Positions 1 to 5,612 of a stretch of 27,847 nucleotides of DNA are shown in pieces. The notes beneath the pieces are model-generated. The model was not told where the DNA came from, searched no databases, and saw only the letters and a program-made list of their open reading frames with translations. The DNA is taken from contig JAEYQV010000035.1 in assembly GCA_023409835.1 (NCBI GenBank), positions 1 through 27,847 of the forward strand, in the 5' to 3' direction. This DNA is from Bacillota bacterium (GTDB taxonomy: Bacteria > Bacillota > Clostridia > Lachnospirales > Lachnospiraceae). Both the position numbers and the translations under genes were made by a program. Every line of letters starts with the position of its first letter. The first letter of the stretch is position 1.

Positions 1-1
1 A

Positions 2-79
2 TCCTTTGCGGTACTGAATTTGCTCGTAAAGGATAAGAAACAGGCAATCAATAATAATTATGACAGCTTAAGTATATAG
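2..79 (+). CDS. C-terminal end of an unidentified protein (partial)
   Basis: One frame is open from the window edge and ends at TAG 77-79, giving about 25 residues that finish in NNNYDSLSI. The codon choice looks like that of neighbouring genes, and a long hairpin follows 15 nt after the stop, as expected at a gene end. The fragment is too short to recognise, and a second frame is also open from the edge, to TAA at 34-36. The call is tentative. Confidence 0.35.
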   Translation, partial: SFAVLNLLVKDKKQAINNNYDSLSI

Positions 80-93
80 AGACTGGAAATCCA

Positions 94-195
94 AGAAAAG
101 GACTGCGTCCGGTATGATTTGAACTGACCTCCCAAAGTTAGATTTTAGAGCTAATCTTTGGGGGTTACATCAAAACCGGACTCAGTCCTTTTTCT
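94..195. repeat. Nested inverted repeat, possible terminator or small mobile-element remnant
   Basis: The outer arms (94-113 and 176-195) pair over about 20 bp with one mismatch and one extra base; they begin AGAAAAGGACTG and end CAGTCCTTTTTCT. A second inverted repeat is nested inside: ACCTCCCAAAGTTAG (127-141) against CTAATCTTTGGGGGTT (151-166), loop about 9 nt. The T-run in the right arm could terminate transcription from the upstream gene. The inner arms resemble terminal inverted repeats of IS3/IS150-type elements (TGAACTGACC..CCAAAGTTAGA), so a minimal mobile-element relic is an alternative. That resemblance is from memory, not a search. Confidence 0.6.
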
Positions 196-214
196 GACCG
201 TGTTTTAAGCAAAT

Positions 215-280
215 CGGACTACACTTCCCGGTGTAAGTCCGGTCACGGTAATCGCCAGTGAGCCGGTTATGGATGAAACC
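215..280 (+). other. Hairpin-rich segment, function unknown
   Basis: Three small helices can be drawn in succession: CGGACT..ACAC with GTGTAAGTCCG (215-240), GGTCAC with GTGAGCC around 241-264, and GGTT with AACC around 265-280. The string GGTGTAAGTCC looks like loop motifs of several structured RNAs (cobalamin riboswitches, group II intron domain I). No complete consensus is present, and the best promoter for the next gene lies downstream of it. I cannot assign a class. Confidence 0.2.
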
Positions 281-310
281 AGACAGAAAGAGAAAAGGAA
301 GAAATGTGAT

Positions 311-339
311 TTCATCAAAGGTCAGAAATAGTGTATAAT
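311..339 (+). promoter_or_regulatory. Candidate sigma-A promoter of the dioxygenase gene
   Basis: TATAAT at 334-339 is preceded, 17 bp away, by a weak -35 hexamer TTCATC (311-316). Transcription would begin near 346, leaving a leader of about 60 nt before the ATG at 407. Confidence 0.5.
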
Positions 340-406
340 ATAATATGTGATACAGAATCACAGGAGTAAGAAGAAGCTGTTGATTGGTAGAAGGGAGAGT
401 ACAAGG

Positions 407-1183
407 ATGAATGCTAAAAGTAAAATGCCGGTACTATTTGTAGGACATGGATCACCAATGAATGCAATAGAAGAGAATGAATATACAGAGCACTGGATTA
501 GGATTGCAAAGCTTATTCCAAGACCGAACGCTATATTATCCATCTCAGCCCACTGGTTTACCAATGGCTCCAAAATTACGGATGCTGCCAATCCGAAGAT
601 GATTTATGATATGTATGGCTTTCCGGAGGAGCTTTATAAGATCAGGTATAACGCTCCCGGAGCACCGGATTTAGCCCATTTTACTAAGAACCTAATTATC
701 AGGGAGGTTACCATTGATAATAGCTGGGGGTATGATCACGGTACCTGGTCCGTTCTCTGTCGGATGTATCCGGAGGCAGATATTCCTGTATATCAGCTAA
801 GTGTGGATTGGAAGGCAGCTGCTGAGGAGCATTATCGCATGGGTAGGGAGCTTAAGGAGCTGAGGGAGAAGGGTGTATTAATCTTTGCCAGCGGAAATGT
901 AGTTCATAATCTTCCGAGGCTGAATTGGAATATGGAGAAGGGCTATTCCTGGGCAGAGGAATTTGATCAATATATTAAGGAGAAGATCCTTCAGAAAGAA
1001 TACGAGGACGTGGTTCATTATGAAAGGGTAGGAGCTTCTTCTCAAATGGCCTTTCCCACACCGGAGCATTTCTATCCTCTTCTCTATATGTTGGGTGCCG
1101 CGGAAGAAAATGACAGGGTAACGATATTTAATGAGGACTGCACCCTGGGAAGTATATCTATGACCTCTTATTTATTGCAATAA
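407..1183 (+). CDS. ygiD: LigB/YgiD-type class III extradiol dioxygenase family protein (4,5-DOPA dioxygenase-like)
   Basis: The 258-residue protein matches the YgiD/DODA branch of the LigB superfamily in length and motifs. It has GHGSPM near the N-terminus (His14), SAHW (His49), GNVVHN (His167) and PTPEHFYPL (His221). In the family these histidines surround the mononuclear metal (zinc in Escherichia coli YgiD). Family members cleave or bind catechol-like aromatics in the cytosol, but the physiological substrate in anaerobes is uncertain because the reaction needs oxygen. I chose ATG 407 because a purine-rich Shine-Dalgarno AGGGAGA lies about 8 nt upstream and the family motif then starts at residue 13. 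The frame is also open upstream, to 347. The gene appears monocistronic, with its own promoter and no clear terminator after it. Confidence 0.88.
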   Translation: MNAKSKMPVLFVGHGSPMNAIEENEYTEHWIRIAKLIPRPNAILSISAHWFTNGSKITDAANPKMIYDMYGFPEELYKIRYNAPGAPDLAHFTKNLIIREVTIDNSWGYDHGTWSVLCRMYPEADIPVYQLSVDWKAAAEEHYRMGRELKELREKGVLIFASGNVVHNLPRLNWNMEKGYSWAEEFDQYIKEKILQKEYEDVVHYERVGASSQMAFPTPEHFYPLLYMLGAAEENDRVTIFNEDCTLGSISMTSYLLQ

Positions 1184-1483
1184 GCTGAAAAATGCATGAA
1201 CAATATAAGCCACTTAATTCGCTCAGGCACTGTATTATCTGTTAGTATAATTAGCATAGCTTTTGAGCATTACAAATATCTGACGAAAGCATCAATGACT
1301 TACGGATTTACTTGATATCCCTCTAATAGTAGGCATTACAGGACCTCTGCCAACATAATATGAAGTATAGGAATGGTTGTTTACAGGCGGGAGCCTGATA
1401 CATAGACGACATTGCTTCACAGGGGAAAAACCGGAGAACTTATGTTGGTACAATGGAATTCCTACAGGAAGGAGGTAATCCGT
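1184..1483. other. Intergenic stretch without recognised gene
   Basis: I see no convincing coding frame, promoter or terminator here. A small hairpin, CAGGC-GGGA-GCCTG, lies at 1384-1397. A TATAAT at 1246-1251 has no matching -35. The frame of the downstream holin-like gene stays open back to 1412, but the better ribosome binding site favours a start at 1484. Confidence 0.5.
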
Positions 1484-1792
1484 TTGGAGGTGCTATCCAG
1501 ATATATAGTTATATTGGTGCTGGCCATCTGTTTATGCTTAGGATATATCATAAAGCACAGTATTTCCTTCATACCGAATAAATACATACCGCTGATTATG
1601 GGTGTGGCAGGTGTGATCCTGAATCTGTGGCTGAACAACTGGACATTCACACCTGAGGTCTTGCTGGGCGGTCTGGCCAGTGGTCTTGCATCGACAGGAA
1701 CCCATGAGCTGGTCCGTAATCTGTTTCCAAGGGAGACAGTGGGAGGAGAGCAATCAGTTACGACCGCTTCCATTAAGAAGTCGGGGAAGTAA
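1484..1792 (+). CDS. Holin-like small membrane protein (Hol44 / holin superfamily V type)
   Basis: This 102-residue protein has a hydrophobic segment near residues 5-25, a second at about 34-55 (IPLIMGVAGVILNLWL) and a third, glycine-rich one containing LLGGLASGLASTGTHEL. The IPLIMGVAG and GLASGLASTG blocks are what I know from the phage-derived Hol44 holin family, which form or regulate membrane lesions for murein hydrolase release. The chosen start is TTG 1484: AGGAGG at 1470-1475 sits 8 nt before it. ATG 1442 and ATG 1412 are in frame but have poor ribosome binding sites. No endolysin or other phage gene is adjacent, so this is an orphan that may be a prophage relic or a domesticated host membrane protein. 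The C-terminal 25 residues are polar. Confidence 0.7.
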   Translation: MEVLSRYIVILVLAICLCLGYIIKHSISFIPNKYIPLIMGVAGVILNLWLNNWTFTPEVLLGGLASGLASTGTHELVRNLFPRETVGGEQSVTTASIKKSGK

Positions 1793-1844
1793 AGATTCAT
1801 GAGAGAATAAAAGTAGCGGGAGCGCTGGTATTATGTAAAATTTA

Positions 1845-1904
1845 AGAAGAGGGTAGGGCACAATGTAAGGATTTATACCTGGATTATGCTATACCCTCTT
1901 TTTA
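1845..1904. terminator. Bidirectional Rho-independent terminator between convergent genes
   Basis: AAGAGGGTA (about 1847-1855) pairs with TACCCTCTT (1892-1900), with further pairing of GCACAAT against ATTATGC inside. The T-run at 1899-1904 follows on the + strand. The hairpin lies between the convergent holin-like gene and the flavodoxin gene and probably serves both. Confidence 0.7.
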
Positions 1905-1938
1905 TTAACAATTTGCTGCCATAGGCAGACAATCCGGT

Positions 1939-2487
1939 TTATGATGATAAGCCCAGAGCTTCATCAATAATCGGCTTAACATGCTTCTTATTCGTAAAAT
2001 CCAGAGGATGCTCATAGCTTGCTATCATACCCCGGACATCGGAGTTCTTGTCTTTGATTAATTTTAGCTGTAGCTTCTTCAGCGTCATAAGGAAGCGGTA
2101 TAACGGGCTCAGTCTGGAATAATCGAAGCCACCCCGGAGGTAGTAAAAATGTATTTTATCATATAGCTCCCCTTTAAAATTTGTTTTCCGTAATTCTTCC
2201 GTAGTCTCTTCACGAACCGGAGATGCACCTACGGCAAATACCAGCAGTCGCTTGCTCTTCAGCTGTTCATAGTTATCTGTAATCAGCTTAATACCGCTGA
2301 TGCCGGAGGCATAAAGTCCCGCACCGTAGATGATAGTATTATATTCTTGCAGAGTGGAGACCTGTACCTCCTCCCCCTGATAGAGGTCACAGTGCAGCTC
2401 CTCTGCAATCCACTGAGCGTAATTCTTGGTAAAGCCTGTCTTGGAACGGTATATCACAGCAATCTTCCTGTTTTCAGATGTATTCAT
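1939..2487 (-). CDS. Flavodoxin-domain protein (HemG-like / Flavodoxin_5 type)
   Basis: The 182-residue protein starts with IAVIYRSKTGFTKNYAQWIAEEL, a flavodoxin phosphate-binding loop (the TGFT region) that binds the FMN phosphate. IIYGAGLYASGISG follows as the second FMN loop, then LLVFAVGASP. The FYYLRGGFDYSRLSPLYRFLM region is typical of the long-chain, menaquinone-dependent protoporphyrinogen-oxidase-like flavodoxins. Many clostridial members have unproven substrates, so a general cytosolic FMN oxidoreductase is the safe description. ATG 2487 is supported by GGAGG 8-9 nt upstream. The gene overlaps the 3' end of the marR gene by 14 bp and is therefore probably translationally coupled to it and co-regulated. 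Confidence 0.82.
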   Translation of the reverse strand: MNTSENRKIAVIYRSKTGFTKNYAQWIAEELHCDLYQGEEVQVSTLQEYNTIIYGAGLYASGISGIKLITDNYEQLKSKRLLVFAVGASPVREETTEELRKTNFKGELYDKIHFYYLRGGFDYSRLSPLYRFLMTLKKLQLKLIKDKNSDVRGMIASYEHPLDFTNKKHVKPIIDEALGLSS

Positions 2488-2932
2488 CTTCTATCTCCTC
2501 CAGATTCTTCATTAACTTAATTAATGAGTTTAAGGTAGTCTCAATCTCTCCCGGCTCCAGCTTCAGAAATAATTGCTTTAAGAACCTTTGGTTCGTGTCT
2601 GAAACGGAAAGGAAGAATTCTTCACAGCGGGGAGTTAAGCTGATCCGGAACTTTCTTGCATCGTTCTCATCCCTCTTCAGATCGACAAAGCCCTTCTTCT
2701 CCAGCTTAAGTATGAGCTGTTTGACATTCTGCCGGGAAGTGCCGGCTGCTTCGGACAACTCATTCAAGGTAGGTTCCCGATTGGGTAATATATTAAGCAC
2801 AAGCATGAGGAACCATTGCTTTGTAGTGATTTCCTTGAATATGGAGTCGCCGATGGTCTGTAGCTTATTGGATAATAGGAACAGCATTCCGAAGAGTAGG
2901 TACTCTTGATCGGTATTCGGTGGAATTATCAT
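2474..2932 (-). CDS. MarR-family transcriptional regulator
   Basis: The 152-residue protein has the MarR layout: an N-terminal dimerisation helix, then a winged helix-turn-helix (PTLNELSEAAGTSRQNVKQL as the HTH, then LEKKGFVDLKRDENDARKFRISLT as recognition end and wing with the conserved D-x-R), then C-terminal dimerisation helices. I place the start at ATG 2932, which has GAGAGGA 5 nt upstream. The in-frame ATG at 2944 has its AGGA abutting the codon and is less likely. It overlaps the flavodoxin gene, so it probably regulates its own operon. Candidate operators lie upstream: a TGCGCA-N7-TGCGCA element (2948-2966) and a large 17-bp repeat array. The effector is unknown. Confidence 0.88.
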   Translation of the reverse strand: MIIPPNTDQEYLLFGMLFLLSNKLQTIGDSIFKEITTKQWFLMLVLNILPNREPTLNELSEAAGTSRQNVKQLILKLEKKGFVDLKRDENDARKFRISLTPRCEEFFLSVSDTNQRFLKQLFLKLEPGEIETTLNSLIKLMKNLEEIEDEYI

Positions 2933-2947
2933 ATTTCCTCTCATTCC

Positions 2948-2966
2948 TGCGCACGCTTTATGCGCA
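2948..2966. promoter_or_regulatory. Candidate operator in front of marR
   Basis: Two TGCGCA hexamers flank 7 bp, forming a 19-bp inverted repeat 15 bp upstream of the marR start codon. A further TTAA-N3-TTAA palindrome lies at about 2979-2989. Size and position suit autoregulation by a MarR dimer; binding is inferred. Confidence 0.4.
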
Positions 2967-2998
2967 TTTGAAGTTTGTTAAGCGTTAAAGTATATCAG

Positions 2999-3216
2999 GT
3001 GCATACATAGTTCATGTATGCACATTTCAAGTGTACGCATATTTCTTGTGTATGCACATTCCATAAGCATGCATATTTCAAGTTACGCATAGTTCATGTG
3101 TATGCACATTCCATGTGTACGCATATTTCATGTGCATGCATAGTCCATGTGTATGCACATTCCATGTGTATGCACATTCCATGTGTACGCATATTCTATA
3201 TGAATGCACATTCCAT
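2999..3216. repeat. Tandem array of 13 units of about 17 bp
   Basis: Consecutive units follow the consensus GTGTAYGCAYATTYCAT. Eleven of the 13 units are exactly 17 bp; the second is 15 bp and the sixth is 16 bp. Units at 3048, 3098, 3149 and 3166 are identical. Each junction creates a 14-bp near-palindrome of the form ATGTG-N4-CACAT. Units directly abut, with no unique spacers, so this is not a CRISPR array. The array lies 67-284 bp upstream of the marR start and may be a multi-site protein-binding region or a simple expanded satellite. The open reading frame that runs through it is a by-product of the repeat. Confidence 0.9.
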
Positions 3217-3319
3217 ATGCATGACTTCTCGTTGTAGTACGACACATGAAGGTGTAGAAGTGTAGGTAAGAATCCTCGGCAGCTGAAATACGGAGTATTT
3301 CAAGGAAGTCATTAGTTAT

Positions 3320-3357
3320 GTAATATATTACCTTTTAATATGTAATATATTACATAT
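3320..3357. promoter_or_regulatory. Twin palindromic sites (GTAATATATTAC x2)
   Basis: The perfect 12-bp palindrome GTAATATATTAC occurs at 3320-3331 and again at 3342-3353, 22 bp apart or about two helical turns. The second copy extends to a perfect 20-bp palindrome (3338-3357). The pattern ATGT-N8-ACAT matches the operator form known for PadR-type repressors. No gene starts next to it: marR begins about 400 bp away and the AraC/GGDEF gene ends here. It is either an orphan operator or a distal site. Confidence 0.5.
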
Positions 3358-3403
3358 ATTGTTCCGTGTCAATAGGAATATGAAAAAATTACTAATTTAT
3401 AGC

Positions 3404-3459
3404 AAAAAAAAAGAGGCCTGTACAACGGTAGAAATTACGCTACGATTGCACAAGCCTCT
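3404..3459 (-). terminator. Rho-independent terminator of the AraC/GGDEF gene
   Basis: On the - strand AGAGGCTTGT..CGTAG pairs with CTACCGTTGTACAGGCCTCT, followed by a run of nine T. The stem spans about 20 positions with a few mismatches. It begins 14 nt after the stop codon. Confidence 0.85.
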
Positions 3460-3473
3460 GCATAAACATAAGC

Positions 3474-4295
3474 TTATCCGTTAATATAAATATCCTTATT
3501 TTCTTTTGCTTCCTCAATCGCCCGGTATAGATCTGCGTAGAGATTATTATACCGGATATTGCTGCCGGCAATCTTCGTACAGCCGACTCGCAAGCTGATC
3601 GGGATCTCAACATTATTATGGAGGATCGGTTCACCGTTCTTATCCAAAATCTTTTTCGCCAGCTTCTCTACCTCAGCGATACTCGAAAGAGCGGTCACCA
3701 GGGCGAATTCATCTCCTCCGATCCGGAACAAGATACAGCTGTCATCGGACAGGCTGTCAATCCTTCGTAAGCATTCAAGAATGGCTTTGTCCCCGGCATC
3801 GTGTCCATAATCATCATTAATCGGTTTCAGACAGACCATATCAAAGCACAGAACATAGCTGTCAGTGCGGCTTTTCAGCAGGTCATACAGCTCTGACAGG
3901 TCAACATTTTTACGACTCATTAGTTCACCTCCGTCATATTCAAATTGTATCCGCGGGAAGATTCCCGAGAACTTCCACTGGTTCTTGAAGGAGGAGGGGG
4001 TTGTGCCCCAGACCTTTGAAAAAGCACGGGTGAATACCTCCGGAGAGTTATACTGATATCGCATGGCAATCGCCGTAACTGACAAGTCCGTATTCAATAG
4101 ATCATAGGCGGCATGGGTCATCCTCCGTTTAGAGATATACTCATAGAGCCCGTGATGGAAGGCATAGCGGAACAGCTTCTTAAGACCGGAGAGAGAAGAA
4201 AAGCAGGCTTGTGCCACATCCTCCAGTGTAAATTCATTACAGAGATTGTCCTCAATATAATTGATTGCATCCGTCAGTATGTAGAAGTTTTTCAA
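3474..4295 (-). CDS. AraC-type HTH fused to a GGDEF domain (putative DNA-binding diguanylate cyclase)
   Basis: The 273-residue protein has an AraC/XylS double helix-turn-helix at residues 7-105 (FTLEDVAQACFSSLSGLKKLF; LSVTAIAMRYQYNSPEVFTRAF) directly followed by a GGDEF domain. FDMVCLKPINDDYGHDAGD keeps the metal-binding Asp, the Asn and the Asp expected from PleD-type cyclases. The signature RIGGDEFAL at 191-199 is intact, so c-di-GMP synthesis is plausible. The RxxD inhibitory site is absent. No sensor domain precedes the HTH. The start is TTG 4295, because GGAGG lies 8 nt before it; longer in-frame ATG starts lack a ribosome binding site. A terminator follows at 3404-3459. Order HTH-then-cyclase is unusual: most AraC proteins carry the HTH at the C-terminus. 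Confidence 0.85.
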   Translation of the reverse strand: MKNFYILTDAINYIEDNLCNEFTLEDVAQACFSSLSGLKKLFRYAFHHGLYEYISKRRMTHAAYDLLNTDLSVTAIAMRYQYNSPEVFTRAFSKVWGTTPSSFKNQWKFSGIFPRIQFEYDGGELMSRKNVDLSELYDLLKSRTDSYVLCFDMVCLKPINDDYGHDAGDKAILECLRRIDSLSDDSCILFRIGGDEFALVTALSSIAEVEKLAKKILDKNGEPILHNNVEIPISLRVGCTKIAGSNIRYNNLYADLYRAIEEAKENKDIYING

Positions 4296-4342
4296 GGAAT
4301 CCACCTCCCTTATAAGAACCATGATACAATAAAGCGTAGTGA

Positions 4343-4372
4343 GCATTCTGCCAGGTATGCTGGCAGGAATGC
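4343..4372. promoter_or_regulatory. Inverted repeat upstream of the AraC/GGDEF gene
   Basis: GCATTCTGCCAG pairs with CTGGCAGGAATGC through 12 bp with one bulged base and a 5-nt loop. It lies about 48 bp upstream of the TTG start and has no T-run. An operator or 5' leader hairpin is therefore more likely than a terminator. Confidence 0.5.
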
Positions 4373-4484
4373 GATCTTAGCAAAGGATCATGCACAGGCT
4401 TTATGTTTCTGATATAACGGTACCGTATGATGACATAATACCATAGATTATTTGGGTTGGCTTGACTTTTTGTATCCAAAAGCC

Positions 4485-5015
4485 TTATGCATTCCATTCG
4501 TCCCTGGTCATAGAATAGCAGACAAGATCGTAGATATTACCGTTAAAGATCTGTGTGGCATGGCGGAGAGTGCCCTCATACAGGAAACCGCACTTTTCAA
4601 TCACACGCTTTGATCTTAGATTATAGGAGTAATGGTGAATTGTAACCATATCAAGATTAAGTTCTTCAAAGGCATATCGGAGCGCTGCCTTTGCCGCTTC
4701 GGTGGTAAGTCCCCTCCCCCAATACTCCTCGGACAGGACGTAGCCAAGCATTTTTACCCCTTCCGCAGAACGAAGCTGGTCCTTGTGCAGACCCAGTGAA
4801 CCGATCACCCTATGATTTTCCTTCAGCTCCATGGCGAGTACCTCATCGCCCTCCATGAAATTGTTAAGAATAGTCTTGGAGTCCTCAATCGACTTATGGG
4901 GGGGCCAGCCTGCATTCGGTCCGACCTTCGGGTTTTTCGCATATTCATAGAAATCCCACAGATCACTTTCTTGAAAAGGTCTTAAGAATAAACGTTGTGT
5001 TTCCAATGCTTTCAT
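4485..5015 (-). CDS. GNAT acetyltransferase of the RimJ/RimL (Acetyltransf_3) type
   Basis: The 176-residue protein opens with LETQRLFLRPFQESDLWDFYEY, the standard N-terminal block of RimJ/RimL-like N-acetyltransferases. It contains GYVLSEEYWGRGLTTEAAKAAL, the acetyl-CoA pyrophosphate-binding motif A (Q/R-x-x-G-x-G/A form, here WGRGLTTEA). The NLRSKRVIEKCGFLYEGTLR block is also characteristic. Family members acetylate protein N-termini, antibiotics or small amines; the substrate here cannot be told. ATG 5015 is chosen because AAAGGA lies 8 nt upstream; ATG 5024 sits on that same sequence. A strong promoter is at 5098-5126. The AraC/GGDEF gene follows 190 nt downstream on the same strand, and I cannot tell whether they are cotranscribed. 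Confidence 0.87.
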   Translation of the reverse strand: MKALETQRLFLRPFQESDLWDFYEYAKNPKVGPNAGWPPHKSIEDSKTILNNFMEGDEVLAMELKENHRVIGSLGLHKDQLRSAEGVKMLGYVLSEEYWGRGLTTEAAKAALRYAFEELNLDMVTIHHYSYNLRSKRVIEKCGFLYEGTLRHATQIFNGNIYDLVCYSMTRDEWNA

Positions 5016-5097
5016 GGCAGACATCCTTTCTTTTAGCAGGGCTTGTAACCGTTTGTTCTTAAATTAAGAGACATACCTGCGATTAAGATTTTTGTTG

Positions 5098-5126
5098 ATT
5101 ATACTTTTGATGGTAAATTTCGTCAA
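5098..5126 (-). promoter_or_regulatory. Sigma-A promoter of the acetyltransferase gene with overlapping inverted repeat
   Basis: On the - strand TTGACG (5121-5126) and TATAAT (5098-5103) are separated by exactly 17 bp. An inverted repeat GTAAATT-N10-AATTTAC (5113-5136) covers the -35 and could be an operator. Confidence 0.75.
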
Positions 5127-5261
5127 GACAATTTACGCAAATAATATTTATTATCACAAATAGTGCCGCTATACTTGAGATTGACTGAACATGGAATACC
5201 GTATCGGTAACCGGAAGGTAATCTGGCCTATGTAATCAGAATGTGCGTTCTGGTGCTTTGC

Positions 5262-5291
5262 TTGCGAAGTAAGAAGTGATTGTGGTATACT
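5262..5291 (+). promoter_or_regulatory. Candidate promoter of the repeat leader and nuclease operon
   Basis: TTGCGA (5262-5267) and TATACT (5286-5291) are 18 bp apart. Predicted transcription start is near 5298, inside the inverted repeat at 5295-5323, which would place about 315 nt of leader before the start codon at 5613. Confidence 0.55.
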
Positions 5292-5294
5292 TTA

Positions 5295-5323
5295 AGCAGG
5301 TGATAAATAAGTTATCACCTGCT
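5295..5323 (+). promoter_or_regulatory. Perfect 12-bp inverted repeat at the predicted transcription start
   Basis: AGCAGGTGATAA and TTATCACCTGCT are exact reverse complements separated by ATAAG. Placement over the predicted start suggests a repressor operator. If transcribed, it is a stable 5'-terminal mRNA hairpin. No T-run follows. Confidence 0.65.
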
Positions 5324-5329
5324 GATGTA

Positions 5330-5601
5330 GCAACAAATAGAACAAGAAGCAGATAGAACAAGAAGCAGATAGAATAAGCAACAGATAGATTAGGCAACAG
5401 ATAGACTAGGCAACAGACAGATTAAGCAACAGACAGATTAGGCAACAGATAGATTAAGCAACAGATAGAATAAGCAACAGACAGATTAGGCAACAGATAG
5501 ATTAGGCAACAGATAGATTAGGCAACAGACTGATTAAGCAACAGATAGATCAAGCAGCAGATAGAATAAGTAACAGCTAAATTAAGCAGCAGATATAAGA
5601 A
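5330..5601 (+). repeat. Tandem array of 17 units of exactly 16 bp in the leader of the nuclease gene
   Basis: Seventeen abutting units follow the consensus GCAACAGATAGATTAG. Every unit is 16 bp, so the array is 272 bp with no length change, although bases drift (first units GAAGCAGATAGAACAA, last GCAGCAGATATAAGAA). Units carry several stop triplets (TAG), and 16 is not a multiple of 3, so it is not coding. The strand is purine-rich and poor in self-complementarity. The last unit merges into the AAAGGA ribosome binding site of the downstream gene, so the array is probably in the mRNA. Confidence 0.93.
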
Positions 5602-5612
5602 AGGAAATGCTT

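Noticed and set aside
98..110. 13-bp string AAGGACTGCGTCC shared with 15300-15312, suggesting a common repeat family
   Set aside because: A single 13-bp match in a window of this size is expected by chance, and flanking sequence does not extend the match.
215..280. Cobalamin or FMN riboswitch
   Set aside because: Only a short loop-like string matches; the conserved boxes (B12 box, full RFN helices) are missing.
2999..3216. Plasmid iterons
   Set aside because: Unit size would fit, but no replication initiator gene is present and the surroundings are chromosomal housekeeping genes.
3014..3265. 83-codon open frame across the 17-bp repeat array (His/Cys/Tyr-rich peptide)
   Set aside because: It is a by-product of a tandem repeat without stop codons; there is no ribosome binding site and the repeat length is not a multiple of three.
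4343..4372. Rho-independent terminator
   Set aside because: The stem is good but no T-run follows on either strand.
5330..5601. CRISPR array
   Set aside because: Units are 16 bp and abut with no unique spacers, and no cas genes are present. The same reasoning applies to the 17-bp array at 2999-3216.
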